Below are positions 18,733 to 30,240 of a DNA stretch of 64,000 nt, piece by piece (the stretch's first letter is position 1; the number at the start of each line of letters is the position of its first letter). Under the pieces are notes generated by a model. It had not been told where the DNA came from and did not search any database. It saw only the letters and a program-made list of their open reading frames with translations. Where the stretch lies: NCBI GenBank assembly GCA_009829735.1, contig CM020620.1, forward strand, positions 22,046,020 through 22,110,019, given 5' to 3'. This DNA is from Pyropia yezoensis. Taxonomy: Eukaryota; Rhodophyta; Bangiophyceae; Bangiales; Bangiaceae. The translations under genes were made by a program, and so were the position numbers.

Positions 18733-19242
18733 TCAAGAAGTGCGCTTCGACGCGGTCTTAGCCGGCACCTTGACGCCGCGGCCGTCGACTGCTTGGCGTT
18801 GGCGCTTGACTGGTGCCGCACCAACCTCCACACGTCCACGTTTACGACTTGGCGCGGCATCGTCAGGGGCCCATGACAAGGATGACACAACGCAGCTCTC
18901 CACCAGCCGTGCCGGGGAGAAAACGTAGTGCGGCAGGGGGGGAGAGAAGAAGAGCGCCGGCACCGCGACGGTGCAAGACTCGGGCACCGCCCGTGAGTCA
19001 TTGGTAGTTGTTTGGCTCGGCGACGGGCTCCACTCGGGAACGGCACGGTCGTCCATCGTAGGCGGTGACGTCCGGCTCTGCGCCAAGGGACGAGGAAAGG
19101 AAAAATAACGCAGAGCACACACCGAGGGTGACGGCCGTGTGGACACCGAGGGTGCCGGCCGTGTGGACACCGAGGGTGCCGGCCGTGTGGACACTGAGGG
19201 CGCCGGCCGCGTGGACACCGAGCCGACGCAGGCGCAGCGCAC
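18733..19242 (-). CDS. Doubtful gene, basic C-terminus
   Basis: A 169-codon frame. Its N-terminal part is made of the eight-residue repeat STRPAPSV coded by the 24-bp tandem repeat at 19119-19214. The C-terminal 40 residues (APSRKRGRVEVGAAPVKRQR) are rich in Lys/Arg and look like a nuclear protein tail with two nuclear-localisation-like clusters. An upstream piece (LISFLDDAQYIGWILCG, about 19350-19290) may be another exon. No family is recognised. Confidence 0.3.
   Translation of the reverse strand: MRCACVGSVSTRPAPSVSTRPAPSVSTRPAPSVSTRPSPSVCALRYFSFPRPLAQSRTSPPTMDDRAVPEWSPSPSQTTTNDSRAVPESCTVAVPALFFSPPLPHYVFSPARLVESCVVSSLSWAPDDAAPSRKRGRVEVGAAPVKRQRQAVDGRGVKVPAKTASKRTS
19119..19224. repeat. 24-bp tandem repeat
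   Basis: Four full units ACACCGAGGGTGCCGGCC followed by GTGTGG at 19119, 19143, 19167 and 19191, plus a partial fifth. Being a multiple of three, it is read through as an eight-residue repeat in any frame. Confidence 0.9.
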
Positions 19243-19762
19243 AGGAGCAGGGGGTGAGGTGTGTGCGACGCAGACAAGTAGTCCTAGATACCCCGCAAAG
19301 TATCCAGCCGATGTACTGGGCGTCGTCGAGGAAGCTGATAAGAGGGGTCTTGTCTACCAACGCGACGGGCGCGCTCCCGACCAGTCAACCAAAGGCGGGC
19401 GTCTCGCGTGAGTGCGCGTGTCCAGCAATCAACGGTGGATGCTGCCCAGGAGGGGGCTGCAGTAAGAAAGTGCGGTGATTGTTCACTCAAGGACTGTGCT
19501 TAACAGCTTAATGTGATGTGCACCGCAAATATCTGCCCTTCGGGCTGTTAGTATCACGCTTACAGCCTCACGTTCACGGGCCAGTCCAAGGTGTGGAGAA
19601 TCCACGCCATAGTGGCGTATTCTCGTGCTCTGGAACCGCCTCCGCCATGGAGAGGGGGGAACCGCGTGGGGTAATTACAGTATGTGCTGGCCTTGGCGCG
19701 ACAGGCGGTTATAGCTGTGTTTCTCTCCCTTCTACATACCGTGGCGTGCAGAACAGTCACCC

Positions 19763-20539
19763 ATGGCAACGTCGCCAGTATCTCATTCCCCGCGCTTCCT
19801 CGCCGCAATGACCATGGCGGGATTCATGCCCCTCTCACCCTATGTGACCCTCCCTGCAGACCGGTCGCTTCGACAACTGGCACCGCTCCGCCGACCGGCT
19901 ACTGCTGCCGACGTAGACATATGTGGTCGCTTTTGGGTGCTGCCCAACTCTCGCCGGTTTGTCGGCGCAACCCACATGGCTGCGGCATCCCCCGGTGGTG
20001 CGCCTTCCCCTCCTTTCCCTCCCCCTTCCCCTCCGGCGGGGTCTGCTTCTACCGCTGCTGATAGCGCTTCTGACAATCCGCCCATCTCTGCTGCTGAGGC
20101 AGCGGCGGCTGTCCGTGCACTGTGGGCCGCCTTTGACAGCGGCGCCTTCACTGCCGCCGCGCCCCTCTTTACCCCCGACGCGTCGTACGTGGACACGCTG
20201 TACGGGAAGCCGTTTACTGGGCGCGATGCTATCACAGGCCACTTTCGGAACATGGAGGGCGCCTTCCCGTCGGGCTTTCGGTTCGTTCTGGACGACGTGG
20301 CGCCCGGAGGGCGCTCGGCGGGCGCCCGGTGGCACGTAGAGACTCCTTCTGGACGCGCGCTGCCCGCTGGTCGTGGCGCGAGCATGTACACCCTGGTGCG
20401 TGAGGGCGGTGTGGGGGAGGTGCGGTTTGCCGAGGCGTGGGATTTCCCCGAGCCCGCCATTAAGGCGGCAGGGGCGACTCTGCTTCTGCTGCGGGGGGTG
20501 TCTGCGCTGCTCAAGCGCTTTCCAGGGTTGCTAAAGTAA
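19763..20539 (+). CDS. NTF2/SnoaL-like protein, probably plastid
   Basis: 258 codons, one exon. Residues 1-100 are Ser/Arg/Ala/Pro-rich with few acids, as in a plastid transit peptide. Residues ~110-235 form a SnoaL-like cone fold: AVRALWAAFDSGAFTAAAP, then LFTPDASYVDTLYGKPFTG, GRDAITGHFRNME and a final strand GEVRFAEAWDFPEP. The C-terminal helix (LLLLRGVSALLKRFPGLL) resembles the tail of plant chloroplast NTF2-family proteins. Members often bind or modify small hydrophobic ligands, but the substrate here is unknown. ATG 19763 is the first in frame with a clear leader. The neighbour on the right is convergent. Confidence 0.8.
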   Translation: MATSPVSHSPRFLAAMTMAGFMPLSPYVTLPADRSLRQLAPLRRPATAADVDICGRFWVLPNSRRFVGATHMAAASPGGAPSPPFPPPSPPAGSASTAADSASDNPPISAAEAAAAVRALWAAFDSGAFTAAAPLFTPDASYVDTLYGKPFTGRDAITGHFRNMEGAFPSGFRFVLDDVAPGGRSAGARWHVETPSGRALPAGRGASMYTLVREGGVGEVRFAEAWDFPEPAIKAAGATLLLLRGVSALLKRFPGLLK

Positions 20540-20822
20540 TGAAGTAGGGCAGTAGAGGGGTGGCAGTCAGGTGAGGTTGCACTCCTGGCCCCGCGGTCGG
20601 TGACACAGCAAACATGTTGGCGTCAATGAAGTGCAGAGAATTCTGCGTGCCAACAAACAACAGAACGGGAGAGGGTAGACGTGCAACAACCTCTGACTAT
20701 ACCCTCGAGGATATCTCACCATGATGAGAATGCAAGTTGATAAAAGAGAAAAAATCCCATCACTGCGCCGCGGAGCGGGGATGACAAATGCACCCCGCGC
20801 TACCACTGCCGCACTCGCGCGC
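20540..20822. other. Convergent 3' spacer
   Basis: About 280 bases between the stops of the NTF2-like gene (+) and the two-exon gene (-). Moderately AT-rich (around 20700-20760); no clear signal recognised. Confidence 0.5.
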
Positions 20823-21479
20823 TCATCCCGTAATTTTCATGACAGGCGCGGTGATCTGCCAGCCCGCATCCTCCACAAGGCGGACCATGCCCTCAAATGC
20901 GCGAGCATACGGGCCAGTCAAGGAAGGCACCGCGGGAGAGAGCGTATGGTCGAGCAGCGACACCACACACGAATGAAATATTACACCTGCGTCCGCTGGG
21001 GCAGCAGGGCTACCAGCTGCAGAGGCTTCACCGACAGCCCCTGCCGATGGCGCGCTCTCGCCCACACCACCAGCAACGTCAGTAGGGGCCAGGGCGACTC
21101 GGGAAAGGGACGCCGCCGCCGAAGGGGTCACGAAGTCTGCCGAAGCATCGACGAGACGGTCGCGAAGCGCGGCGACGTCTTCGGCAGAGCCGCGCAGAAT
21201 GGTCTTGACCTGTCAGGCCAGCAGCATGGCAAGTGCGTGGCATAAAGGAAGAAGAAAAAACAAAAAAACATGCAACTCCTGCGTCAGCATTGCAGGTTGC
21301 AAGGAGAAAGTGTCTTCGCACCTCACCCGAGACGCCCGGCAAACAAAACAAAAAATGCAAAGGCAAGGCGGACACCAACGTACGACCTCGTTGCACATCC
21401 TGTTCATGCGCTGGTCGAAAGCCCGCCGCTGCTCAGCCGGCCCAGCCTGCTGCTGCTCAGCCGACCCAGCCTGTAACAT
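20823..21479 (-). CDS. Unknown two-exon protein, 160 residues
   Basis: Exon 1 is 21479-21384 (MLQAGSAEQQQAGPAEQRRA... to MNRMCNEV). The intron 21383-21210 has a GTACGT donor and a CTGACAG acceptor. Exon 2 (21209-20823) reads VKTILRGSAEDVAALRDRLV, an Ala/Gly-rich linker, and a hydrophobic end VIFHSCVVSLLDHTLSP and FEGMVRLVEDAGWQITAPV. The splice keeps frame exactly. The two ends look like amphipathic helices around a flexible linker. No family recognised. Confidence 0.6.
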
Positions 21480-22285
21480 CACCGGTTGACAGCGGCGAGG
21501 AACAGTAGCCACTGGTAGCTGCTGGCGGTGTGAACATGGCAGCGATGGTGTGGCGTGATGACGACCAGTTGGAAGGGAGGACAATGATGGCACAAAGGCA
21601 GCCATGATGCACAATCCTGAGCGCACGCAGCCCATCGTGCCGGTATTGTAGAACGCATGGTTCTGTGTACCCCTTCGCTGCGAGCGAGTGAGCTCCAAAG
21701 CACTTCGAAACCTGACCTCAACTTTGGAAAAGTACCAGTACACGGCTCTTCAACCTGCGTCGTCAGTGTGACTTAATACGTGCAGTCCTTCCAGCCTCCA
21801 GACGCTTCTGCTCGTTTGGATTGTCAGCGCAATTGATTTTGTACACATTTGCCAGCCGAGTTCCGCAGGAGGAACTCAGTCCCTCCGAGTCGACTCCCAG
21901 TCCTTCGTGACGCGCCTGACCCGCGTGGCTGCGCAGTCCGCGCACTGTCGCCCGCCTGGCCCGCCTGAAAGCAACTTGGGCCTGTAGGGTCGTGCAGGCT
22001 GCAGTCTGCTCGCCGCTGACCCCAACCGCTCTCCCCGCTGGCACGGGGTGTTGGCTCGTGCATCCGGCCTCTGCCGGAGGCTGTGGCTGCCTCCTGGGCA
22101 CGCATATTTCGTCCGGGCGTTGGCTGGCCTCTTCGGGGCGCGACCTCTCGACGCTCATCGTGCGCCAGCTCTTTGACACGGCTGACGCCCTCTCCTTGCG
22201 TGGGTTGGTACCAGCCGACCAGGGATCGTTGGCGAGCACGAGCCGCGCCCTCCAAGCGGGCCGAACTGGGGCCTGGGTGGACGTC
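21480..22285. other. Upstream region between divergent genes
   Basis: About 800 bases between the two-exon gene (-) and the E2 gene (+); it should hold both promoters. Overlapping antisense frames here (for example 21824-22369, minus) cross the E2 start and have no family resemblance. Confidence 0.5.
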
Positions 22286-23319
22286 ATGGCGGCGGCCTCG
22301 GCTTCGGCTCGCGGTCAGGCATCGTTGCTGCTGATGCGGCAGCTGAAGGGTATGTTGTGTCGTGCTCATGGGCGTGTAGGGCCCATTCCCCCCTTCCTAT
22401 GGGTCGCGGCTATGTCGGTTACGTGGCGGAACGTGGCGTTACTCTGGAGGGAATGTCAGCATCTAATCTGAAGTTTTTCTCTTGTTCCGTGGGTCCCCTC
22501 TCTTGTGTGTCGTGGGGGACGTTTTGTCTTCATTGTTTTTGTCGGCTGTTCTGGCTTGTCTCGTTCTGATGGCGGCGTATTGTGGCTGAGCAGATCTGAA
22601 CAAGAACACGGATTCTGGCTTCTCGGCCGGCTTGGTGGATGACAACAACCCCTTTGAATGGCAGGTCATTCTGAGCGGACCCCCAGAGACCATCTAGTAC
22701 GTCCTTTTTGCTCCTCTGTTTGCCGTGTTGACGGGTACCTATGTGGCGTGCGGTTGTTGCTGATGGTATTTTCTGCATGGGCTTCACGCTTTCGACTGTC
22801 TCGTAGCGTACCCATCCGTGGAGTGTTTGTTTACTCGGTGATGCACCTGGCGGGGACGACTGGTGGCGCGGTGTTCTGACTCTTGCTTCGCTAGTATGCT
22901 TGTTTTGCTATTGTCTTGGTCTCCCTGCTCGTCTTGTGAACATTTGGTTCGTCTCATGCAGTGAGGGGGGGCTCTTCAAGGCACGGTTGTCTTTCCCCGC
23001 TGACTACCCTTTCATGCCTCCCACGATGAAGTTCGAGACGTACATGTGGCACCCCAACGTGTACAAGGATGGCCGCGTGTGCATCAGCATTCTGCACCCT
23101 CCAGGGAATGACCCGGCTCAGTATGAGCTTGCGTCGGAGCGCTGGTCGCCTGTCCACACGGTGGAGACGATCCTGCTGTCGGTCATCTCGATGTTGGCGT
23201 CTCCCAACGACGAGTCGGCGGCCAACTTGGACGCGGCGAAGGAGTGGCGGGACACACCGGACGTGTTCAAGAGGAAAGTCCGCGAGGCTGTCCGTCGCGC
23301 CCAAGAAGACTGGGGCTGA
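22286..23319 (+). CDS. UBC7: Ubiquitin-conjugating enzyme E2, UBC7/UBE2G type
   Basis: Three exons: 22286-22349, 22594-22696 and 22962-23319 (introns GTATGT...GCAG and GTACGT...TGCAG). The join gives 174 residues. It carries the E2 HPN motif (86-88), the active Cys in DGRVCISIL (C96) and the acidic-loop insertion of the UBC7/G class (HPPGNDPAQYELASERW). It accepts ubiquitin from E1 and passes it to substrates with an E3. UBC7/UBE2G members commonly serve ER-associated degradation, which is inferred from the family. The N-terminus (ASLLLMRQLKDLNKN) matches family members, which fixes the start at 22286. All key residues are present. Confidence 0.95.
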
Positions 23320-24152
23320 CGCTCGTGTGGGTGCTGGCTGCACGACGCGCAGGGCAGGCAGCTACCCGTGTTGTGGGATGAGTGGTGAGAGGGCCCTGGG
23401 GGGGCGCGCCGGGCCTCGCCGACGGCACCTCCATAGGCCCAACCCGCTGCCCCTTTTGTGGCTGGTGGGCGCCCGACCCTGTTTGCGTTCTGTCGCGAAA
23501 GCTCTGGTTGACTTTGCTACGGCCCCGGTTGAGCTTGTTCGTGGTTCGCTGTGTGTTCACGGGGGGCGAGGCGTGGTGCTTCCAGATTCCTGCTGGTAGG
23601 TACTGGGCCTGGTGTGGTTGGTAGTCTGGTGTGGGCGTGGTCGGTTGTGGGCGTGGATTTGTCCCTTGTAGTCGAACAATCTCTTGTGTTGAGTCTCCCG
23701 TTGTGCCCCCGTCCTGTTGCGGTGCGCGACCCGAGCTACAGCTCTGTGGCCTGCTGATACTGGCAGAGGTGCGCCGTGTCGTATCGGCTCGCTCCTGATG
23801 GCTCGGTCAGAATGGCGCTGGTGGGGTTCACCCGCTGGCATGCGTTGTGTGGCCAGAGGGTAGGGCTATATATAGTACATGCCGCGTGCTGACTGTACTG
23901 GCTGTCTTTTCTTTGCTGGCTGTCTGGCAGCTAGACAGGGGCGCACGATTCTTTTCAATAGCGAAGTCATTGTCCGCGGCCGACGTGGGGCGCCTCGGGG
24001 TGCCGCGCCCCGCGGCTTCCTCGCTGCCATCGTCGCCCGGCCAGTGGTTGCATCCGAGGCTCGCGCCACCCCCACGCTCCAAAACTCTGGATTTCCGAAA
24101 ATCCAGCCCGACTTCATCGAAAACTGTCTCCGTTGACTCGCCGCGCGGCCAG
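23320..24152. promoter_or_regulatory. Intergenic region with TATA box
   Basis: 3' end of the E2 gene and promoter of the next gene. A clear TATATATA at 23867-23874 sits about 280 bases before the first usable ATG (24153) of the downstream gene, so the longer frame opening at 23847 cannot be the real start. Confidence 0.65.
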
Positions 24153-24346
24153 ATGGGTACCGAGCGCGGACGCGTCGCCCCACTCGACACCAGCTTGCCG
24201 CCGCACGGCGATGCCCCCGACCAGCCACTCCCCACCACCACTGTGGCCACGGCGGGGCGGCTGCCGCGTCATGCCCGCCGCTGCCGGGAGCGCCCGCCCC
24301 GCACTTCCCCCCCCCGTCCCCTGCTAGCGGGTCCATCCGCCCGCTC

Positions 24347-24445
24347 GTGTGGTATCGTTTTTTGTTGTCTTCCTTCGTTTTGTTTCTTGGGTGCCCCCCC
24401 CCCCCTCCCTTTCCTTCTTCCCTCTGCCTTCCCCCTTCCCTGCAG
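24347..24445 (+). other. Probable intron
   Basis: The tract is strikingly T/C-rich against the GC background and ends in CCTTCCCTGCAG. A GTGTGG donor at 24347 would join an exon starting at ATG 24153 in frame to the large reading frame downstream. The donor is weak, so the first exon is uncertain. Confidence 0.55.
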
Positions 24446-24485
24446 GCGTTCCGTCCCCGGCGTGGATCTCCCTCCCCCTGTTTCT

Positions 24486-27400
24486 ATGCTCCCCGCCAGT
24501 AGCGGGCCGACGCGCCGACGGTCCGCCGGTGGCGGCGGCCTCCTCCACCCCCGCTGGGCGCCCCTCTCCATCGACCCCCCTCCGCCGACCGCAGCCGCGG
24601 TTGCCGGTGCCGGTGGTGGCGTTGGCGCCGTTAATGGTGCTGGTGCCAGTACCGGTACCGGTGCCGATGCCAGGGGCGGAGGCGGGGAGGGTGGGGGCGG
24701 GGGCTCGCCCTCCGCCGCCATTCCCCCTGCGTATCCCCTCGCTGTCCTCCCCGCCCGCACCTTTGCTGTCGTGCCGCCGGAAGGCCGCCGCGTTGGTGGT
24801 GGCGGCGGCGGCGGCGAGGCCCCCTGGGCCGAGACCCCCCACGATGCGCTCCTCCGCCGTGCCCTCTCTGTGCGTCTGGGCATGTCGGTGGCACCCATTG
24901 GGGGGGGGGGCGCCGGGGGGGGGGCGCCGCCCGCCGGCCCGGCGCCGGCCGCCACTGATGAGCCGCCGTGGGTGGCGGCGGTGGCTGCCGCCGCCTCCGC
25001 CGACGGCGGCGCTGCGGGCGTGGGCGGGGGGGGCCTTGCCAGTGTCGGCGCGGCCGCCCCCCCCCCCCCCCCCCCCTACCCCACCGCCGAGTACATTGTG
25101 TGGGCGGGACGGCTCGCGCAGCTGTCCGAGCCGTCCCGCGGGCGGGAGGTGCGCCGCCGGTGGCTGGTGCTGGCCGTCGGCACCCCCTCCGAGGCGCTCC
25201 TCTGCCGTGTGCTGGCCGAGCTCCTTGAGCTCTTTGCCGCCGCCCCGTCGTGCCTCGTCCCGCCCCCGCCGCCGCCACCGTCACGGTCAGGGGCGCTCGC
25301 CGCTGCCGCCGTCGCCACCGCCGCAGTGACTCCAACGGCGTGGCCGGTGGGGGCCCTGTGGCGCCGGCTAATGGAGCTCTGCGACGCGACGCCGACGCGT
25401 GGGGGCGGGGGCGTCGCGGGCGCCAAGCGCCCCACCGCCACCGCCGCCGTCACCTCTGCCGCTGACGGGCCGCCGCTGTCGCCCTTTTGGGTGCGCTTCA
25501 ACGTCGTCCTCCTCCGCTGTCGGGACGAGCCGCCGCCGTGGCTGGCCGCCGACCCCACGGGAGGCCGCCCGGGGCGGCCGCCCCGCGCATGGGCCCCGTT
25601 TGCGTGGTGTGCGCTGCTGCGCGTGGCAGCGCTATACAATTACCGCCTGGTGGACGACAGGGGCGCGGCGCCGGCGCCGGCACCGTCGCCGCCGCCGCCG
25701 CGGCTGTCTGACGGTGGGGGGGCGTCTCCTTCCCCTGGTCCGCCCCAGGCGTCGACGGGCGGCCGCCCCAATTGGCCGCTGGTTATGGAGCTCCTTGCCG
25801 TTGCCGCTCGCCGCGACACGCCTGCCGACCTGCTCGCGTGCCTGCAGCTCATTGGGGGCCCGCTGGGGAGCGTCACGTGGCCGACCCCGCCGGCGGTGGT
25901 TCTCGCCGTCGTGGACGCGGTGCACACGCACCTCCGCACCGCGCCGTCGGGGTGTGACTGCACCGCGGCGGTGCCGGCGTGCCTCTTGGGGGGTGGCGCC
26001 GCTGCCTCCGCGCCGCGGACGCGGTCGGTGTGCGAGCTCCTCTTCCACATCCTCGCCCGATCGTGCCTGGGACCCCCCGCGGCGGGGTCGGGCGCCGCCG
26101 CCCCCGCGCTGCGGCGGGTGGCCTCCCGAGCGGTGCGGGCGGCGCGCGCGCACGCCGCGACCGCCGCCCGCGTCGACGCGGTGGGGGCCTCCCGCCACGT
26201 GGCGCGCACCGTCCTGGCCGTTGCCGACGGCCTGGGCGGCGGCGAGGCGGCGGTCGACGCCACTCTCCGCGGGGTGGCGCCCATCCGCAACGCAGAGCAC
26301 CCGTCGTACGACGCGGCGCGCCAAGCGGGGGTGGACGCCCTCTTTGCGCGGGCGGCCTTCCTCCAGGCCCGCCGCCGCCCACTCGACGACACGGCCACCG
26401 CCCTGGCCGCCGCGCTGAGCGTCCTCGTTGCCGACGCGGCTGCGGTTGACACGCTCCTCGCCACGCCCGTCTCGTCGGGCCAGGCGACGATGGCGGCCAA
26501 GGACGGCTGCCGCGCGCGGCGGCGGACGCTGTGCGCGTCGGTGGCGGGTGTGGTGGCGGGCAGCCGCGGGCTGGTGGCCGCCGCCGCGGCTGGCATTGCG
26601 GGCGGGCGGGTGACGGCGGGGGTGGCGCTGGGGGGCCTTGCTGCCTGGGCGGGCGCGCCCGTGGCGGCCATCCTCCGCGCCTCGGCGCCGTCGCTGGCCG
26701 AGGACTACGTGTCCCTGCACACCTCGCCGGCGGTGCCGTCGCTGGGCGGGCCGGTGGCCAAGAGCTGCGTTGGCGAGGCGCTCGCGTTGGTCACCGCCCT
26801 CGTCGCTGCGGTTAGCGCGCGGGAGGGGGACGACGGGGGGCTCGGTACCGCCGTGGCTGCCCACACGTCCGCCGCCCTGTCGGCGGCGGCGGCAGCGGCG
26901 GCAGCGGGCGGGGCGGGCGCCTCTGGCGATGCACCCACCTGCTCCCGGTCCGAGGCGGAAGAGGAAGACCTGGATGCACTGCTCGCCGAGCTGGACGTGG
27001 ACGCAGAGGTAGCCCGCTCTGCCATTGCCCGGGGTCTCCGCGTCAATGTGCTGCCAGCGCTGGTGGCGCTGGTGGCCGACACGGATGGCGGCGGTGGCGG
27101 CGGCGGCGGTGGCGCGGCCCGCCCCGCCGGCCGGCGCCCGCGCCCCACAAGCGGGGACGTTTCCCGCGAGGCGGCGGTTGCGCTCGCCGACGTCCTCACC
27201 GTATGCCTCCGCCACCGGCTGGTGACGCTGGCCGACGTCCTCCGCGCCGCGGCGGGGATGAGCGTGCGGTCCCCCCGCGGGCGCGCGGTCGCCGCCTGGT
27301 TTTGGTCCCGCCTGCTGGTGGCCGACGCGGTCGGCCGCGGCGGCGGGTCCCCCCTCCCCGCCGACGCGGTGGCGCTGGACGGGGCGGCGGTGGGGGCGTG

Positions 27401-30240
27401 GCTGGCCTATTTGGCGTCCTGGGAGGCCACCCCGGGGGTGCCCTTCCCTCCCGTCGCGCGCGCGCCGCTGGCGACGCTGGCCACGGGCGGGGTGGGGGGG
27501 GGGGCTGGGGGCGCCGCCCCCGCCGGGCGCCTGGGCGCCAACGAGGTGGTGTCTGAGGCGGCGGCGACGGCCACGGCGGCCGTTGCCGCGGCACAGGCGG
27601 CGCTGGCGGCGGCCACATCGGGCACCCCCCCCTCATCGTCAGGCTCACCCCCCAGCACCGGCGCCCTCTACGTGGGCGCCGGCCTCCTCGGCGGCGGCCG
27701 CCGCACGGCCACCGCCCTCGGCACGCTCACCTGCGCGCTCGCCGCGTGCCGGCGGGTGCACGTGGCGCGCCTGTTTGCCGTCACCACCGTCCGCGCGGTC
27801 CCTGCCATCATCCGCTCTGTCACCGATGTGCGGCGACGGCGGCTGCGGCTGCTGGCCGAGACGGTTGCCCGGACGGGAGCCGCCTACCTGGCTGCGGCGC
27901 TCGCGCTGGGCGACCGCCGCCCCGTTCCGGGGGCGGGGGGGGCGCCGCCCCCCCCCGGCAGTGTCCCCCTTCCCCCAAACAGCCGCCGCCCGCTGTCGCG
28001 GGCAGACCTGGACAGCCTCCGCGCCACGCACGGGCGCCTCGCGGCGCTCGTCGCCACCGTCCGGACGGCGGTGGCGGGGGCGGCCGCCGACGCAGACGCG
28101 GCGGGCCGGTCGGGGTGCGTGGCGCAGGTGCGGGCGTATGCCTTTTTTGGGGTTGGCGTTCTGGCCGTTACGGCCGCGGCGGCGCCGTGGCTCGCCACCC
28201 CGCCGCCCGCGTCGGCGACCGCCGCGGCGGCGGCGGTGGTGGACGGCGCGCCCCTGTGCCGCGTCTTTGATGACGACATGCGGTGGCTGATGGTCCGCGC
28301 CACCGATGGCGGTGGCGGCGGGGGGGGTGGCGGCGGGGGGGGGGGTGTCCCCGCCGGTTGGACCTCGGCAACCGACCACGACAGCTCGTTGCAGCAGCGA
28401 CTCCACGCGCTGGTCACGCCGCTCGCCCTTCGCGGCCTGATGTGGGCCGACCTGGCGCACGATACCGTCGCCGGGCGGCGGGTGCGGCAGCTGGTGCTGG
28501 CGTCGACGACGCCGGCGGCTGACGCGACGCTCCTGCGGTCCCTCACGCTGTCGGTGCCGGCCGCGGCTGCCGCTGCTGCCACAGAGGCCCCCAACGCCGC
28601 CGCTACCGACGGCCCGACGCACGCGCCGTCGGCAACAGGCGACGGCGCGGCAGCGGTGGGGGCGGCCTACCCCCCCCACCCTTCCAGCCGGCTGCTGAGC
28701 GTTGGCGGCTGCCTCGGCGCCGCGGCGGCGGTTGACGAGGCCGACGAGGCGGGCGAGGGCGCCGCCGACGCGGACCGCGATGACCTCCTTGCCGTTGTGG
28801 ACGTGACGGGCGGCACCGCCCGCACGGCCGTCGCGCGTGGCGCCGCCCTGTCCCGCCTGCGGGCGGTGCTGTTTGCGGGCCTGGTGCGGCCGGCGCTGAT
28901 GGCGGCGCGCCTGCCGCCGGCATCGTGGGCGGGTGGCGGCGGCGGCGTCGGCGGGCCGGCCGCGGCGGCCGCCGGCAGCGCGCCCCTCCCCTGGGCCGCC
29001 GCGTTTGTGTCGCTCCTCGCCGGCGGCGGCGGCCGCCGCTCCCTCGCCTCGGCTGCCGCCGTATCCGCCGCGCGGCGGCGGGTGGCGCTGCCGCCGACGC
29101 GAGCGCTGGGCGCCGAGCTGGTTGGCCTGCTGCCGGGCGTCTTGGCCGCCCTCGGGGTGGGCCTGTCGGACCGGGCGCTGCTGTCGGACGCGCCCCTGTC
29201 GGCGGCCGCCCGGGAGCAGCGGGCGCAGGTGTACGCGCTGCTCGCAACGCTCGTTCGGCGGCTGCGCCTCGACGATGCGTACGCGCCGGTGGGGGCGGTC
29301 GCCGCCATTGGGCCCGCCGTCCGGCTGGTGCGGCCGGCGGCGGCGGCGGCAGCGGCGGCGGCGGCGGCGGCGGCGGGGGCGGGGGTGTCCCCCTCCCCCG
29401 CCGCCCGCGGTACCGCGCCTAGCGTCGACGCGGGTGCCCTCCGCCGCACCGTCGAGGCGGCGCTCTACGCGGGTCTCTTTGACGTGGACGCTGTCCTGCG
29501 CGACGCGGCGGCGTCGCGGACGACCGCCACCACCGCCCCTGCCCGGTCGCTTGCCGCCTCCACCGCCCGCCGCCGCGGGTGGGCGACCGCCTGGGACGGC
29601 GCGCGGGCGGTGGCGCTCGCCGCGGCGTCTGCCGGGGTGACCCCCGCGGCGGCGCGGATGCTGGGCGGCCCCGGCGGCGCGTCGGGCGCCACCGCCGCCG
29701 CCGCGGCGGCCGCCGCGGCGGCCGCCGTTGCGCCGCGGCCTGCGGCGGAGGATGGGGTGGCGGCGCCGACCGGGGCCGCCGCCCACTGCCTCCGCCTGCT
29801 GCGGGCGGTGGACGCGGAGGAACGGCGGCGGGGGCGGTCGTCGGGGGGGTCGGGGGGGGGGGGGGGGGGGGACGCTCAGCCGCCGCGCCCTCGCCGCCGC
29901 TGCGGCTGCCGTCACGACGGGGGCGGCCGCCGCCGCCGCGGCGGCCGACGTGGCGGAGGAGGAGGGGAGGGTCAGCGGTGGGGGCGGCGGCGGTGGAGGG
30001 GGTGGGGGTGGCGGTGGCGGCGGTGGCGGCGGCGGTGGCGGCGGCGGCGGCGGCGGTGGCGGCGGTGGCGGCGGCGGGCGGGACGGCCGCCTCCGCAACG
30101 CCGCGGCGGTGCTGTCACGCCAGACACGGGGGGTGCTGGTGCGGATGGCGCGCCGGCGGCGGGCGGCGGGGACGGCGGCGCTGGGGATCCGCCGCCCACG
30201 GGTGGGGAGCGGGGGAGGGGGGTGGACGCCCGTCTTGTGA
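24486..30240 (+). CDS. Very large unidentified Ala-rich protein
   Basis: About 1915 residues from ATG 24486 (MLPASSGPTRRRSAG); a start at 24153 through the intron 24347-24445 is possible. Low-complexity Ala/Gly/Pro runs alternate with ordered blocks such as AEYIVWAGRLAQLSEPSR, FAWCALLRVAALYNYRLVDD, RSVCELLFHILARSCLG and EEEDLDALLAELDVDAEVA. The many Leu/Ala helices suggest an alpha-helical repeat scaffold (HEAT-like), an inference. The frame is lost in a run of 20 G at 29852-29871; the coding sense clearly continues in the +1 frame (LSRRALAAAAAAVTTG to GWTPVL) and stops at 30240. This is either a sequencing slip or a real indel. No catalytic motif or family was recognised. Confidence 0.6.
29852..29871 (+). 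repeat. G20 homopolymer that switches frame
   Basis: Twenty G in a row. Coding character moves from one frame to the next across it, followed by a long (GGC)n poly-Gly tract to about 30076. Confidence 0.9.

Noticed and set aside
23847-24485. Start of the giant gene at 23847
   Set aside because: That ATG lies upstream of the TATA box at 23867-23874, and the frame crosses a clear intron-like T/C-rich tract.
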